Part shown: in pieces, positions 8,894-17,668 of the stretch
Numbering within the stretch: position 1 is the stretch's first letter
How the letters are laid out: each line of letters opens with the position of its first letter
Source: Lysobacter sp. BMK333-48F3
GTDB lineage: Bacteria; Pseudomonadota; Gammaproteobacteria; Xanthomonadales; Xanthomonadaceae
NCBI RefSeq assembly: GCF_019733395.1
Contig: NZ_JAIHOO010000001.1
Span: 248,001-312,000, forward strand
Length of the DNA stretch: 64,000 nt
Direction: 5' to 3'
Position numbers and translations under genes: made by a program
Notes under the pieces: generated by a model
What the model was told of the DNA's origin: nothing
The model's database searches: none
What the model saw: the letters and a program-made list of their open reading frames with translations, nothing else

Positions 8894-10699
8894 TCAGCCC
8901 TTCAGCGCCGCCGCGATGCGCTGCTGCTCGTCGTGCAGGGCCTGCGGCATGCGCGGGCCGTACTCGCGCAGGTATTCGCCGATGCTGTCGAACTCGGCGC
9001 TCCAGCCGGCGTGGTCGAAGCCGAACAGCTTGGCGTGGGCTTCCTCGCTCAGGCTGACGCCGTCGAGGTTGAGGTCGCCGGCCTGGGGCAGATGGCCGAT
9101 CGGGGTGTCGCTGGCGCCGGCCTCGCCCTTGACCCGGCCGATCATCCACTCGATCACGCGCAGGTTGTCGCCGAAACCCGGCCACAGGAACTTGCCGTCG
9201 TCGCCCTTGCGGAACCAGTTGACGTGGAAGACCTTCGGCAGCTTCGCGCCGGCCTGGTCGAACGACAGCCAGTGGCCGAAGTAGTCGGCGAAGTTGTAGC
9301 CGCAGAACGGCTTCATCGCCATCGGGTCGCGGCGCATCACCCCGACCGCGCCGGTCGCGGCGGCGGTGGTTTCCGAGCCCATCGCGGCGCCGACCAGCAC
9401 GCCGTGGGTCCAGTCGCGGGCCTCGAACACCAGCGGCACCAGCGAGGCGCGGCGGCCGCCGAACACGATCGCCGAGATCGGCACGCCGGCCGGGTTCTCG
9501 GCTTCCGGCGAGTAGCTCGGGCACTGCTTGGCCGAGACGGTGAAGCGCGCGTTCGGATGCGCGGCCGGGCCCTTGGCGGCGTCATAGGCGTTGCCGCGCC
9601 AGTCGGTGACCGGGGTCTGGCCGTTGTCCAGGCCTTCCCACCACGGCTGTCCGTCGGCGGTGACGCCGACGTTGGTGAAGATGGTGTTGCTCTGGATCGA
9701 CTTGAGCGCGTTCGGGTTGGACTTGGCCGAAGTGCCCGGGGCGACGCCGAAATAGCCGGCTTCCGGGTTGATCGCGTACAGGCGGCCGTCGGCGCCCGGG
9801 CGCATCCAGCAGATGTCGTCGCCGACCGTCCACACCTTCCAGCCGTCGCGGCGGTAGCCTTCCGGCGGAATCAGCATGGCCAGGTTGGTCTTGCCGCAGG
9901 CCGACGGGAACGCCGCCGCGACGTAATGGGTCTCGCCCTGCGGATTCTCGATGCCGACGATCAGCATGTGCTCGGCCAGCCAGCCTTCCTGGCGCGCCTG
10001 GTGCGAGGCGATGCGCAGGGCGTGGCACTTCTTGCCGAGCAGGGCGTTGCCGCCGTAGCCCGAACCGAACGACTTGATCGTCAGTTCGTCGGGGAAATGC
10101 ATGATGAAGCGGCGCTCCGGATCGAGCTCGCCGATCGAGTGCAGGCCGCGCACGAACGAATCGCCGCGCTCGATGCGCTCGAGCGCCGCGGCGCCCATCC
10201 GGGTCATCACCCGCATGTTGGCGACCACGTACGGCGAATCGGTGATTTCCACGCCGCAACGCGCCAGCGGCGAGTCGATCGGGCCCATGCAGTACGGAAT
10301 CACGTACAGGGTGCGGCCCTGCATGCAGCCGTCGAACAGCGCGTCCATCTTGGCGTGCGCTTCATGCGGCGCCATCCAGTGGTTGTTCGGACCGGCGTCG
10401 TCGGGTTCGCGGGTGCAGACGAAGGTCAGGTGCTCGACGCGGGCGACGTCGTCGGGATGCGAGCGGTGCAGGTAACTGCCCGGATGGGTGTCCTGGTTCA
10501 GCGTTTCCAGGGTGCCGTCGGCGAGCATCTGCGCGATCAGCGCCTGGTTCTCGGCATCGCTGCCGTCGCACCAGTGGATCTTGTCCGGACGGGTCAGCGC
10601 AGCGACCTGCGCCACCCAGTGATTGAGGGCCGGCAACGAACTGCCCGCGCTCCCCGGCACGGCAGTCGCGGGGGCGGGATCTTTCAAATTGGCATTCAC
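8894..10699 (-). CDS. pckG: phosphoenolpyruvate carboxykinase (GTP)
   Basis: 601 residues, the normal length of the GTP-dependent enzyme that converts oxaloacetate to phosphoenolpyruvate in gluconeogenesis. Visible signatures are the kinase-1a P-loop PSACGKTN (265-272), the kinase-2 metal site VGDDICWM (292-299), the substrate-binding FGSGYGGNALLGKKC region (about 211-225) and the PFCGYNFADYFGHW segment near the C-terminus. The start is a GTG at 10699 with GGAGAG upstream; an ATG five bases further up is out of frame. The gene lies 39 nt after the TetR-family gene on the same strand and may be co-transcribed with it. Confidence 0.97.
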   Translation of the reverse strand: MNANLKDPAPATAVPGSAGSSLPALNHWVAQVAALTRPDKIHWCDGSDAENQALIAQMLADGTLETLNQDTHPGSYLHRSHPDDVARVEHLTFVCTREPDDAGPNNHWMAPHEAHAKMDALFDGCMQGRTLYVIPYCMGPIDSPLARCGVEITDSPYVVANMRVMTRMGAAALERIERGDSFVRGLHSIGELDPERRFIMHFPDELTIKSFGSGYGGNALLGKKCHALRIASHQARQEGWLAEHMLIVGIENPQGETHYVAAAFPSACGKTNLAMLIPPEGYRRDGWKVWTVGDDICWMRPGADGRLYAINPEAGYFGVAPGTSAKSNPNALKSIQSNTIFTNVGVTADGQPWWEGLDNGQTPVTDWRGNAYDAAKGPAAHPNARFTVSAKQCPSYSPEAENPAGVPISAIVFGGRRASLVPLVFEARDWTHGVLVGAAMGSETTAAATGAVGVMRRDPMAMKPFCGYNFADYFGHWLSFDQAGAKLPKVFHVNWFRKGDDGKFLWPGFGDNLRVIEWMIGRVKGEAGASDTPIGHLPQAGDLNLDGVSLSEEAHAKLFGFDHAGWSAEFDSIGEYLREYGPRMPQALHDEQQRIAAALKG

Positions 10700-10738
10700 G
10701 GCATTGCTCTCCAGCCGGGGAAACGATGGGTAACTTGT

Positions 10739-11383
10739 TTACGACGAAGGAATGAGCGTGGCCATCATGTGCTCGACATAGGCCTCGAATTCGTCGTGTT
10801 GCATGCGGGTCTGGTGCAGCTGCAGGTTCAGCTGCAGGAAGCCGACGTAGGCGGCGTAGAGCAGGCGGGCGCGGTGCTGCGCATCGGTGCGGCTGAGGCC
10901 GGCCTGGCGGAAAGAGGCGGTGAGGTAATCCAGGCGGCGTTCGGAGACGCGGCCGATCACCGGCTGCACGGCGGGATGATCCAGCGCCTTGAGCAGCTCG
11001 GAATAGATGATGTGCGACTTGACCTCGTGGGCGACGAGGTGGAACAGCGAGCGCAGGCGCTGGCGCGGATCCGGAATCGGTTCGAGCTGGCCGAACACGG
11101 TTTCCTGCTCGACCTTTTCCCAGCGCTCGAGCGCGGCGACCAGCAGCGCATCGCGCGAGGGGAAATGCCAGTAGAAGCTGCCCTTGGTGACGCCGAGCCG
11201 GCGCGCCAGCGGTTCCACCGCGACCGCGGCGACGCCTTGTTCGGCGATCAGATCGAGCGCGGCCTGCGCCCAATCGTCGGCGCTCAATCGTCCGCTGCGC
11301 TCGGGCTTCGCTTCGGCCTTGGACTCGGTCGCGGCGGTCGTGTCGAGCTTGTGCTCGGGCTTGGTCGGGGCGGGCTGGCTCAT
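10739..11383 (-). CDS. TetR-family transcriptional regulator
   Basis: 214 residues from the ATG at 11383 (a TTG nine bases upstream is a possible alternative). After a low-complexity Lys/Glu/Ala tail of about 30 residues, the TetR helix-turn-helix occupies about 33-80 (ALDLIAEQGVAAVAVEPLARRLGVTKGSFYWHF, a near-consensus recognition helix). The C-terminal ligand-binding helices are diverged. It is divergent from fadE and upstream of pckG, so it plausibly coordinates fatty-acid degradation with gluconeogenesis; that is inference from position. Confidence 0.92.
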   Translation of the reverse strand: MSQPAPTKPEHKLDTTAATESKAEAKPERSGRLSADDWAQAALDLIAEQGVAAVAVEPLARRLGVTKGSFYWHFPSRDALLVAALERWEKVEQETVFGQLEPIPDPRQRLRSLFHLVAHEVKSHIIYSELLKALDHPAVQPVIGRVSERRLDYLTASFRQAGLSRTDAQHRARLLYAAYVGFLQLNLQLHQTRMQHDEFEAYVEHMMATLIPSS

Positions 11384-11580
11384 GGATGACAAGTTTAACC
11401 ATACGGCATGGTCGGGAACAGTACGCAGTGCAGCAAAAGCGACGCAATTGGGGATTTGCGATTCGGGATTCGTTCAAGCAAAAGCCTGAGCCCCCATTCA
11501 GAAACCCCGCGCCACCCTCCCCCGCGACGCCGACTCCCCATTCCCCATTCCCGATTCCCGCCGTCTGGTTGACAGCTCGG

Positions 11581-11615
11581 AAACGCGATTCCATACTCGG
11601 CCGTATGTTACGCGT
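11581..11615. promoter_or_regulatory. operator-like nested palindrome upstream of fadE
   Basis: CATAC (11592-11596) and GTATG (11603-11607) are inverted around a 6-bp centre, and outside them AAACGCG (11581-11587) mirrors CGCGTTT (about 11609-11615). A symmetric site of this size in the tetR-fadE intergenic region is what a TetR dimer pair would bind. The rest of 11384-11730 contains only ATTCCC heptad-like repeats (about 11518-11562) and no gene. Confidence 0.5.
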
Positions 11616-11730
11616 TTGATGCCAGCGTTTGAATGCCGGGGCGCCGCACGGAGGTCGGTCCCGCCATCGCCGCCGGCGTCACGCGCATCCGACTAGCTTG
11701 AGTCTTAGCCGCATCCTCCGGAGCGCCGCC

Positions 11731-14217
11731 ATGAGTATCGCGATCCCCTTCCTTGCTTTCCTTTTCGTCGGCGCCATCGCCGCGTATCACCGCCTCCGCC
11801 TGCCGGTCTGGGCCGCGCTGACCGCCACCGTGCTGGTCGGCTGCTACCTGCTCGGCGCCAACCCGACCGCGACCGTCGTCGCCGCGGTGCTGGTCGCGCT
11901 GATCGCGGTGCCGCTGCTGATCCCGCAGATCCGCCTGCCGCTGATCACCAAGCCGCTGCTCGGCTTCTACACCAAGATCCTGCCGCCGCTGTCGGAAACC
12001 GAACGCACCGCGCTGGAGGCCGGCACGGTCGGCTTCGAAGGCGAGCTGTTCTCGGGCAAGCCGGACTGGCAGCAGCTGCTGTCCCAGCCCAAGCCGGAGC
12101 TGACCGCCGAGGAGCAGGCCTTCCTCGACGGCCCGACCGAAGAGCTGTGCAAGATGACCAACGACTGGCAGATCACGCACATCGATGCGGACCTGTCGCC
12201 GGCGCTGTGGGACTTCGTCAAGAAGAACAAGTTCTTCGGCCTCAACATCCCGAAGGAATACGGCGGCCTGGGCTTCTCGGCGCTGGCCAACCACAAGGTG
12301 ATCCAGAAGCTGGCCTCGGTGTCGAGCGTGGTCAGCTCCACCGTCGGCGTGCCCAACTCGCTGGGCCCGGCCGAGCTGCTGATGCACTACGGCACCAAGG
12401 AACAGAAGGATCACTACCTGCCGCGCCTGGCCGACGGCCGCGAAGTGCCCTGCTTCGGCCTGACCGGCCCCTGGGCCGGCTCCGACGCGACCTCGATTCC
12501 GGACTACGGCATCGTCACCATGGGCGAGTGGAACGGCGCGCGCGTGGTCGGCGTCAAGCTGACCTTCGACAAGCGCTACATCACCCTGGCCCCGGTCGCG
12601 ACCCTGATCGGCCTAGCCTTCCGCATGTACGACCCGGACGGCCTGGTCGGCGACAAGCGCGACATCGGCATCACCCTGGCCCTGTTGCCGCGCGACACCC
12701 CCGGGGTCGAAGTCGGCCGCCGCCACTTCCCGCTCAACTGCACCTTCCAGAACGGTCCGATTCACGGCAAGGAAGTGTTCATCCCGCTGAGCCAGCTGAT
12801 CGGCGGCGAAGCCTACGCCGGCAAGGGCTGGCAGATGCTGGTCGAATGCCTGTCGATCGGCCGCTCGATCACCCTGCCCTCCTCCGGCAGCGGCGGCGCC
12901 AAGATGGGCGCGGTCGTGACCGGCGCCTACGCCCGCATCCGCAAGCAGTTCGGCCTGTCGGTCGGCCGCTTCGAAGGCGTCGAAGAAGCGCTGGCCCGCA
13001 TCGCCGGCAAGGCCTATGCGATCAGCGCGCTGTCGCAGGCCACCGCGGCCGCGGTCGCGCGCGGCGAAAACCCGGCCGTGCCCTCGACCATCGCCAAGTA
13101 CCACTGCACCGAGATGGCGCGCGAAGTCGCCACCGACGTGATGGACATCCACGGCGGCAAGGGCATCATCCTCGGCCCGAAGAACTACGCCGGCCGCAAC
13201 TGGCAGGCGCTGCCGATCATGATCACGGTCGAAGGCGCCAACATCATGACCCGCTCGCTGATGATCTTCGGCCAGGGCGCGATCCTGTGCCACCCGTGGG
13301 TGCTCAAGGAAATGAAGGCGGCGATGCTGCCGGACAAGGCGCAGGCGCTGCGCGAGTTCGACCAGAACCTGTTCGGCCACATCGGCTTCGCGATCTCCAA
13401 CGCGGTGCGCAGCTGGTGGTTCGGCATCACCGGCGCCAAGCTCGGCGCCGCCCCGGGCGACACCTACACCCGCCGCTACTACCGCAAGCTCAACCGCTAC
13501 TCGGCGACCCTGGCGCTGATGGCCGACACCTCGATGCTGCTGCTCGGCGGCAAGCTGAAGTTCAAGGAATCGCTGTCGGGCCGCCTGGGCGACGTGCTGA
13601 GCCAGTTGTACATCGCCAGCAGCATGCTCAAGCGTTATGAGGACCAGGGCCGCCCGGCCGGCGACCAGCCGCTGCTGGCCTGGGCCTTCCACGACGCCGT
13701 GCACAAGATCGAGCTGGCCCTGTCCGGCGCGCTGCGCAACTTCCCGATCCGTCCGGTCGGCTGGCTGCTGTGGGCGCTGATCTTCCCCTGGGGCCGTCGC
13801 GCCCAGGCCCCGAGCGACCGCCTCGGCCACCGCGCCGCGTCCTTGCTGATGTCGCCCAACGACGCCCGCGACCGCCTCGCCGAGGGCGTGTTCACCACCC
13901 CCTGCGCGAACAACCCGGCCGGCCGCATCAACAGCTACCTGCAGAAGGTGATCCTGGCCGAGCCGGTCGAGCGCAAGTTCCTCAAGGCGCTGAAGAACAG
14001 CGACATCCAGGCGCTGGACTTCGCCAGCCAGCTCGACGAGGGCGTGCGCGAAGGCTGGATCACCGCCGAGGAGCGCAAGCAGTTGGAAGAGCTGCGCGAG
14101 ATGACCATCGACACCATCAGCGTCGACGACTTCGACGCGGCGGAACTGCGTTCGGCGGGCTACAAGCCCTACGCCGACGACGGTGGCCATCACGGCGATA
14201 CCCGCGCCGCGGCGTAA
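11731..14217 (+). CDS. fadE: FadE-type acyl-CoA dehydrogenase
   Basis: 828 residues, close to the roughly 815 of Escherichia coli FadE, which catalyses the first step of fatty-acid beta-oxidation using FAD. The ATG at 11731 follows CCGGAG and begins two membrane-anchoring hydrophobic segments (residues 1-20 and 25-70). The dehydrogenase core follows: SALANHKVIQKL, the N-terminal domain, FGLTGPWAGSDATSIPD (substrate/FAD loop), then the C-terminal helical domain with MDIHGGKGI and the FadE-specific C-terminal extension ending near residue 820. The upstream in-frame Met at 11629 lies in repeat DNA and has no ribosome-binding site. Confidence 0.96.
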   Translation: MSIAIPFLAFLFVGAIAAYHRLRLPVWAALTATVLVGCYLLGANPTATVVAAVLVALIAVPLLIPQIRLPLITKPLLGFYTKILPPLSETERTALEAGTVGFEGELFSGKPDWQQLLSQPKPELTAEEQAFLDGPTEELCKMTNDWQITHIDADLSPALWDFVKKNKFFGLNIPKEYGGLGFSALANHKVIQKLASVSSVVSSTVGVPNSLGPAELLMHYGTKEQKDHYLPRLADGREVPCFGLTGPWAGSDATSIPDYGIVTMGEWNGARVVGVKLTFDKRYITLAPVATLIGLAFRMYDPDGLVGDKRDIGITLALLPRDTPGVEVGRRHFPLNCTFQNGPIHGKEVFIPLSQLIGGEAYAGKGWQMLVECLSIGRSITLPSSGSGGAKMGAVVTGAYARIRKQFGLSVGRFEGVEEALARIAGKAYAISALSQATAAAVARGENPAVPSTIAKYHCTEMAREVATDVMDIHGGKGIILGPKNYAGRNWQALPIMITVEGANIMTRSLMIFGQGAILCHPWVLKEMKAAMLPDKAQALREFDQNLFGHIGFAISNAVRSWWFGITGAKLGAAPGDTYTRRYYRKLNRYSATLALMADTSMLLLGGKLKFKESLSGRLGDVLSQLYIASSMLKRYEDQGRPAGDQPLLAWAFHDAVHKIELALSGALRNFPIRPVGWLLWALIFPWGRRAQAPSDRLGHRAASLLMSPNDARDRLAEGVFTTPCANNPAGRINSYLQKVILAEPVERKFLKALKNSDIQALDFASQLDEGVREGWITAEERKQLEELREMTIDTISVDDFDAAELRSAGYKPYADDGGHHGDTRAAA

Positions 14218-14225
14218 GCCTGGCG

Positions 14226-14264
14226 GAACCAAAAACGGCGGCCTGGGGCCGCCGTTTTTGGTTC
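14226..14264. terminator. terminator downstream of fadE
   Basis: An 18-bp stem beginning GAACCAAAAACGGCGGCC around a TGGG loop; its arms contain five A and five T, so it can work in both directions. It starts 9 nt after the fadE stop. Confidence 0.85.
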
Positions 14265-14269
14265 TGGAA

Positions 14270-14332
14270 TGGGAGTCGGGAGTCGGGAATTGGGAATTGG
14301 GAATTGGGAATCGGGAATTGGGATTTTGGGTT
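14270..14332. repeat. heptad GGGAATT tandem repeat
   Basis: Eight or more imperfect head-to-tail copies of GGGAATT/GGGAGTC. Shorter stretches of the same heptad occur at 11518-11562 (opposite orientation) and about 37327-37362. Confidence 0.85.
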
Positions 14333-14462
14333 CTGAAGTTGGCAGGCGGAACTGGACCCGGGGATTAGCGATTGGGGTTCGTAAAACGAGGTACTGAGGA
14401 CCTCGGAACCGCACTCCAGGCATCTCTACCGAATCCAGCAGCGCCCGCGCCTCCCACCTACC

Positions 14463-14521
14463 GTCATCCCCGCGAACGCGGGGATCCAGGGCTTTACCGC
14501 AGCATGCCCCTGAAGTCTCTA
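14463..14521. repeat. half copy of the GCGGGGATCCA hairpin repeat
   Basis: GTCATCCCCGCGAACGCGGGGATCCA followed by CTGAAGTCTCT matches the left arm and spacer of the element at 8678-8760; the right arm is decayed. Confidence 0.75.
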
Positions 14522-14599
14522 GCTCCCGCTTTCCCCCGTGCCCCCCGCAAACGCCGCGTCGCTCATCACTCAATTCAAACAGACCTCATAACCGCCGCC

Positions 14600-15076
14600 A
14601 TGAGCGCCAACGTCCTCGCCCTCTACCGCAAGCTCACCCGCTACCCCGCCGGCCACTGGCTGTTCACCCGCGCCGTCTGCTTCAGGGCGCCCTACTTCGC
14701 CAGCATCTCGCCGCGCTTCGAATCCCTGGAACCCGGCCGCTGCAGCGCCACCATGCGCCACCGCCGCGCCATCACCAACCACCTCGGCACCGTCCACGCC
14801 ATCGCCATGTGCAACCTGGCCGAACTCACCGGCGGGGTGATGACCGACGTCAGCATCCCCCAGTCGATGCGCTGGATCCCGGTCGGCATGAGCGTGGAAT
14901 ACCTGAAGAAAGCGGTCGGCACCGTCCGAGCCGTCGCCACCCCGGCCACGCCCATCGTCGAATCCGGCAGCGCCTACGACCTGCCGGTCGACGTCGTCGT
15001 CACCGACCCGAGCGGCGACGCCGTATTCCGCGCCCGCATCGCCATGCGCGTCTCGCCCAAGCCCAAGCGCGGCTGA
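14600..15076 (+). CDS. DUF4442 hotdog-fold protein
   Basis: 158 residues from the ATG at 14600; the longer open frame runs back through the hairpin repeat and is not coding. The sequence fits DUF4442, a hotdog-fold (thioesterase-like) family: a short helical N-terminus, then NHLGTVHAIAMCNLAELTGG (about residues 62-80), where the hotdog helix and the acyl-CoA contact region lie, and strands up to residue 150. A role on acyl-CoA is plausible next to fadE, but no substrate is known. Confidence 0.85.
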   Translation: MSANVLALYRKLTRYPAGHWLFTRAVCFRAPYFASISPRFESLEPGRCSATMRHRRAITNHLGTVHAIAMCNLAELTGGVMTDVSIPQSMRWIPVGMSVEYLKKAVGTVRAVATPATPIVESGSAYDLPVDVVVTDPSGDAVFRARIAMRVSPKPKRG

Positions 15077-15155
15077 TTCGCGCTCCTGGCACAATCCTCG
15101 GCCGGACGCCGGCGTAGCATCCCGCCACAAGGCATTCCGCACCGGGAGACCCGTC

Positions 15156-15533
15156 ATGAGCGCAAGCGCCTGGATCTGGCTCGGCGGCCTGCACAGCCTG
15201 GCCTTCGCCGTCTTCCACATGGCCTTCTGGAAACTGTTCGGCTGGCGCCGAACCCTGCAGACCGCCACCGTCGCCGACCGCGCCATCCTGCAGATCCTCA
15301 ACCTGCGCCTGATCTACGTCCTGCTCGGCATCGCCGCGCTGTGCTTCTTCTACACCGACCAACTGCAGAACACCGCGCTGGGCCGCGCGGTGCTGATCGG
15401 CATGGCCTTGTTCTGGGTGGGGCGGACGGTGGAGCAGTTCGTGTTCCTGCGCATCAACCGGCCGATGGTGCATGCGCTGACTGCGCTGTTCGTGTTGGGA
15501 GCGGCGATTTTTGTTGCGCCTTTGTTCTACTGA
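15156..15533 (+). CDS. small four-helix membrane protein
   Basis: 125 residues, ATG preceded by GGGAGA. Four hydrophobic helices are evident (about 5-25, 43-65, 78-97, 105-124), with FHMAFWKLFGWR after the first. I do not recognise a function. Its importance here is positional: the 3' end of this gene recurs twice more to the right (18853-19128 and about 21897-21989), marking the borders of duplicated segments in the mosaic island. Confidence 0.8.
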   Translation: MSASAWIWLGGLHSLAFAVFHMAFWKLFGWRRTLQTATVADRAILQILNLRLIYVLLGIAALCFFYTDQLQNTALGRAVLIGMALFWVGRTVEQFVFLRINRPMVHALTALFVLGAAIFVAPLFY

Positions 15534-15905
15534 TCGGGGCGCGTCGGCATCCGTTGGAGGAGGATTGGGCTCGGACTGCCTTGCCCTCGCACGTACTGCG
15601 ACTGATTGCTTCTCATCTCCCGAAAAATCAAAGGGGCTCCGGCTCGTCTTTGCTATCGGGGGGCCTGATGAGAAACAAGGCTGACAGTCGTTGCCACGTT
15701 GAACGACGTATTGTCGCCCGCCGGCGAGGCCGGGGCGTGGCTCACGGGGTCTAAGGCCTCCTTTGCAGAGCCCCTTACCCTAGTTAGGACGCACTGACCG
15801 TAGTCATAGGAATTCACCGCCAAGTTCTACCCAAAAGAGGCTCTGCCCCCATTTTTATCTATGAAAGTTGGACGATCACCCTAACCCGTCGCCGACATCT
15901 CTCCA
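15534..15905. other. mosaic spacer with repeat and transposase debris
   Basis: No intact gene. It carries a palindrome-like AAAGGGGCTCCGG motif (about 15628), the 5' fragment of a REP-associated transposase (15663-15830) and another GAGGCTCTG motif at about 15835. The sequence after the membrane-gene stop is shared with the copies at 19129-19250 and 21990-22110. Confidence 0.65.
15663..15830 (-). pseudogene. 5' remnant of a REP-associated tyrosine transposase
   Basis: Read on the minus strand, this segment aligns base for base with the upstream region and first codons of the fragment at 19855-20105: the same CTAACTAGGGTAAGGG...AAAGGAGGCC leader, then a coding start resembling the CVQRGNDRQPCF motif of these transposases, but with substitutions and a frame change in the first ten codons. 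It ends where the Rhs-type palindrome begins. The HUH domain is absent. Confidence 0.7.
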
Positions 15906-16250
15906 TTACTGGGTTTCCAGCTTCTCAGCGACCGCCTGCATCAGTTGCTTTACCACCCCCAGATCTTTCGGATGTTGGGCCAGGTACATCTCAGCGGCAT
16001 CATTGAGCAAACGAAAGAAATGCTCGCCAGACACAACCAGCTCTTCGGAAAAAATATAAAGCTTAACCCCCTCAAATTTTCCCTCGTCGAAACCAACCTC
16101 TCCCGGAAACTCGCAAACCGCATCATTGAACCCCACCCCGACGCCCCGGGAAAACGCCCTTAAAGTTTCGACGAAATCCCTACTTGGCATAGCATTGAAA
16201 AAGGCCTGCACGGGAAACATGTCCGCGTCAAGAACCAGAGGGAAATCCAT
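15906..16250 (-). CDS. putative CdiI-like immunity protein
   Basis: 114 residues; the ATG at 16250 has AAGGA six bases upstream, so it is preferred to the upstream in-frame start. The sequence is acidic and compact, with GVGVGFNDAVCEFPGEV followed by DEGKFEGVKLYIFSEELVVSGEHFF, a pattern I associate from memory with ribonuclease-toxin immunity proteins of the CdiI type. That assignment is tentative. It is AT-richer than chromosomal genes and lies in an island of orphan immunity-like genes with no intact cognate toxin. Confidence 0.6.
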   Translation of the reverse strand: MDFPLVLDADMFPVQAFFNAMPSRDFVETLRAFSRGVGVGFNDAVCEFPGEVGFDEGKFEGVKLYIFSEELVVSGEHFFRLLNDAAEMYLAQHPKDLGVVKQLMQAVAEKLETQ

Positions 16251-16404
16251 AAAAGTCCTTGATTCAAAATCTGGGAAGAAAGAAAGCAACGCGCCTTGAT
16301 TATAGAGATACCCATGAAGCGCAAGCCACTAGGCGCCGCTCCCGCCCTTCCGCGATTCAAGGGCCCGAGTGAGTGCGCTTCAATTGTAGCTTGATAAAAC
16401 CGGG

Positions 16405-16620
16405 CACAGCTACTTTTCAACGACTGCGGATAAAGTGGCATTCGCGGTCGGCGCGCAGACCTTACTGTGTAAAGTGACTGAGCTGCGGCGCCATTGCATG
16501 CTGAAACTTCGGACCGCCCATGCTCGCTGCTGCGACGGATAGGCTCGAATACATCTTGCTCACTCAGGACTTCTTCGAACAGTCCGCGCTATGCGGCTGT
16601 TCGCATCTCGGCTTGCCGCC
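16405..16620. repeat. dispersed island repeat, copy 1
   Basis: Contains CACAGCTACTTTTCAACG, then TTCGCGGTCGG...CGCAGACC, then GCATGCTGAAACTTCGGAC and TTCGAA motifs. The first part recurs at about 19715-19810 and 21328-21400, the second part at about 18697-18830 and 19805-19870. It marks breakpoints between immunity modules. Confidence 0.65.
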
Positions 16621-16639
16621 CCAGCCCCGCAATGTCGAA

Positions 16640-16835
16640 TCAGTAGGCCGGGTCGACGCCGAGGCAGGTGCCGGAGCCGGACATCTGCTCGTGATACTCG
16701 ACGGCGCGGTTGCCGCGCAGGTCGTAGCCGCTGTACTGCACCTTCAGCTGGATGCCGCGGCAGAAGGTGCGGTTGGTCGCGTTGTCGCCGGCGTCGTAGC
16801 CCAGCAGGCAGGAGTCGCCGCCCCCTCGGCGGCTA
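16640..16835 (-). pseudogene. Rhs/YD-repeat core fragment with early stop
   Basis: The minus strand encodes GGDSCLLGYDAGDNATNRTF, then QLKVQYSGYDLRGNRAVEYH, ending SGTCLGVDPAY and a TGA at 16640-16642. It is clearly homologous to the start of the longer Rhs fragment at 20142-20855, whose matching segment reads GGDSYLLGYDAGGN. Two extra G bases near 16827 shift the frame ahead of it. The YD-type repeat (GYDLRGN) identifies it as the part of an Rhs protein just before a variable toxin tip. Confidence 0.75.
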
Positions 16836-16905
16836 GCAACAGAGCACGGTCAAGAGACCTACCCAGAGGCACTCTGAACCCTTAACTCCGTTTTCGCTTC
16901 TACCC

Positions 16906-17337
16906 CTATCTAGCCAAGACTCGACCACTAATTACAACATCCTCCTCACGCAACAAAATCGACTCCAAACTGGTAATGAACCAGCGAGCATCCGCCGTCA
17001 TTTTATCCTCAGCAAAGAAAATTCCGAGGACATCGAAGACAAAGAAAGCGCGAACCATCTCCATGCGAGAACTTTCAGGCAATCGTAAAAACTCATAAAG
17101 CGTGGGATAGCCGACCGCCCCCTCATAGGGCGGGTTAAACTTACCGACAATCACATCATCGCGAACCAGCTCATCTATGCACTCATTATAAATCGAATCA
17201 AATACATCAACAAAGCACCCCTCCGTTAAATGCAATTCATAACTGCATGCGCCTTGCGGATCTGAATCAAAATGAGCCAACTCCGAAAACGTAACGGAAG
17301 AAAAACTTTCCTGCACTCCATCAACAACCAACTTCAT
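16906..17337 (-). CDS. putative immunity protein of an orphan Rhs module
   Basis: 143 residues. The ATG at 17337 overlaps by four bases (ATGA) the stop of the short upstream frame that carries an Rhs toxin tail, the arrangement expected for a toxin/immunity pair. The product is acidic, with no signal peptide or membrane helix, consistent with a cytosolic immunity protein. It is intact and has a decayed relative at 23835-24238: matching parts include YNECIDELVRDD against YDACVDGVARDD and YPTLYEFLRLPESSR against YPSLHGLLDLPQSAR. The toxin it neutralises is not identifiable. Confidence 0.7.
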   Translation of the reverse strand: MKLVVDGVQESFSSVTFSELAHFDSDPQGACSYELHLTEGCFVDVFDSIYNECIDELVRDDVIVGKFNPPYEGAVGYPTLYEFLRLPESSRMEMVRAFFVFDVLGIFFAEDKMTADARWFITSLESILLREEDVVISGRVLAR

Positions 17338-17531
17338 CCCCCCCCAGGGGGAATTAGAACAACACGCCCACCCTTCGTGACTGTGAGCGGCCCAGAAGGA
17401 ACATAAGGCTCACCAGTACGCAAACCGCCCCCGGCCCTGGCACCAGATCCCTGAAAAAATCCTCCCGGATTTATAATACTCTGGCGTCGTAGCCCAGCAG
17501 GCAGGAGTCGCCGCCCTCGGCGGTCAGCATA
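17334..17531 (-). pseudogene. Rhs core end plus toxin-tail remnant
   Basis: From about 17531 the minus strand repeats the Rhs start (ATGCTGACCGCCGAGGGCGG, then GDSCLLGYDA) and stops almost at once in that frame. A second frame continues SIINPGGFFQGSGARAGGG and ends VVLIPPGGG at a TGA that overlaps the immunity start codon. It looks like the two ends of an Rhs toxin gene joined after loss of the middle. Confidence 0.6.
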
Positions 17532-17590
17532 GAGCTGGATCAAAGGCTTTTCACTGTCGAAAATTCACTCCGACCTCGTTTATTTACTAT
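17510..17590. repeat. Rhs-border palindrome, copy 1
   Basis: CTTTTCACTGTCGAAAA at about 17547-17563 is a CTTTTC/GAAAA palindrome adjoining CACTCCGACC; the same junction, GATCAGAGGCTTTTCACTGTCGAAAAG, precedes the Rhs fragment at 20863-20900. GGGGCTCTGACCCC at 17596-17609 is a neighbouring palindrome found repeatedly in the island (also 20123-20137). Confidence 0.65.
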
Positions 17591-17668
17591 CGGAAAGGGG
17601 CTCTGACCCCGTTTTTGGCCGATGGCGCTCCGGCCCCGCTCCTAATGCACATTGACCCCATTGTTATT

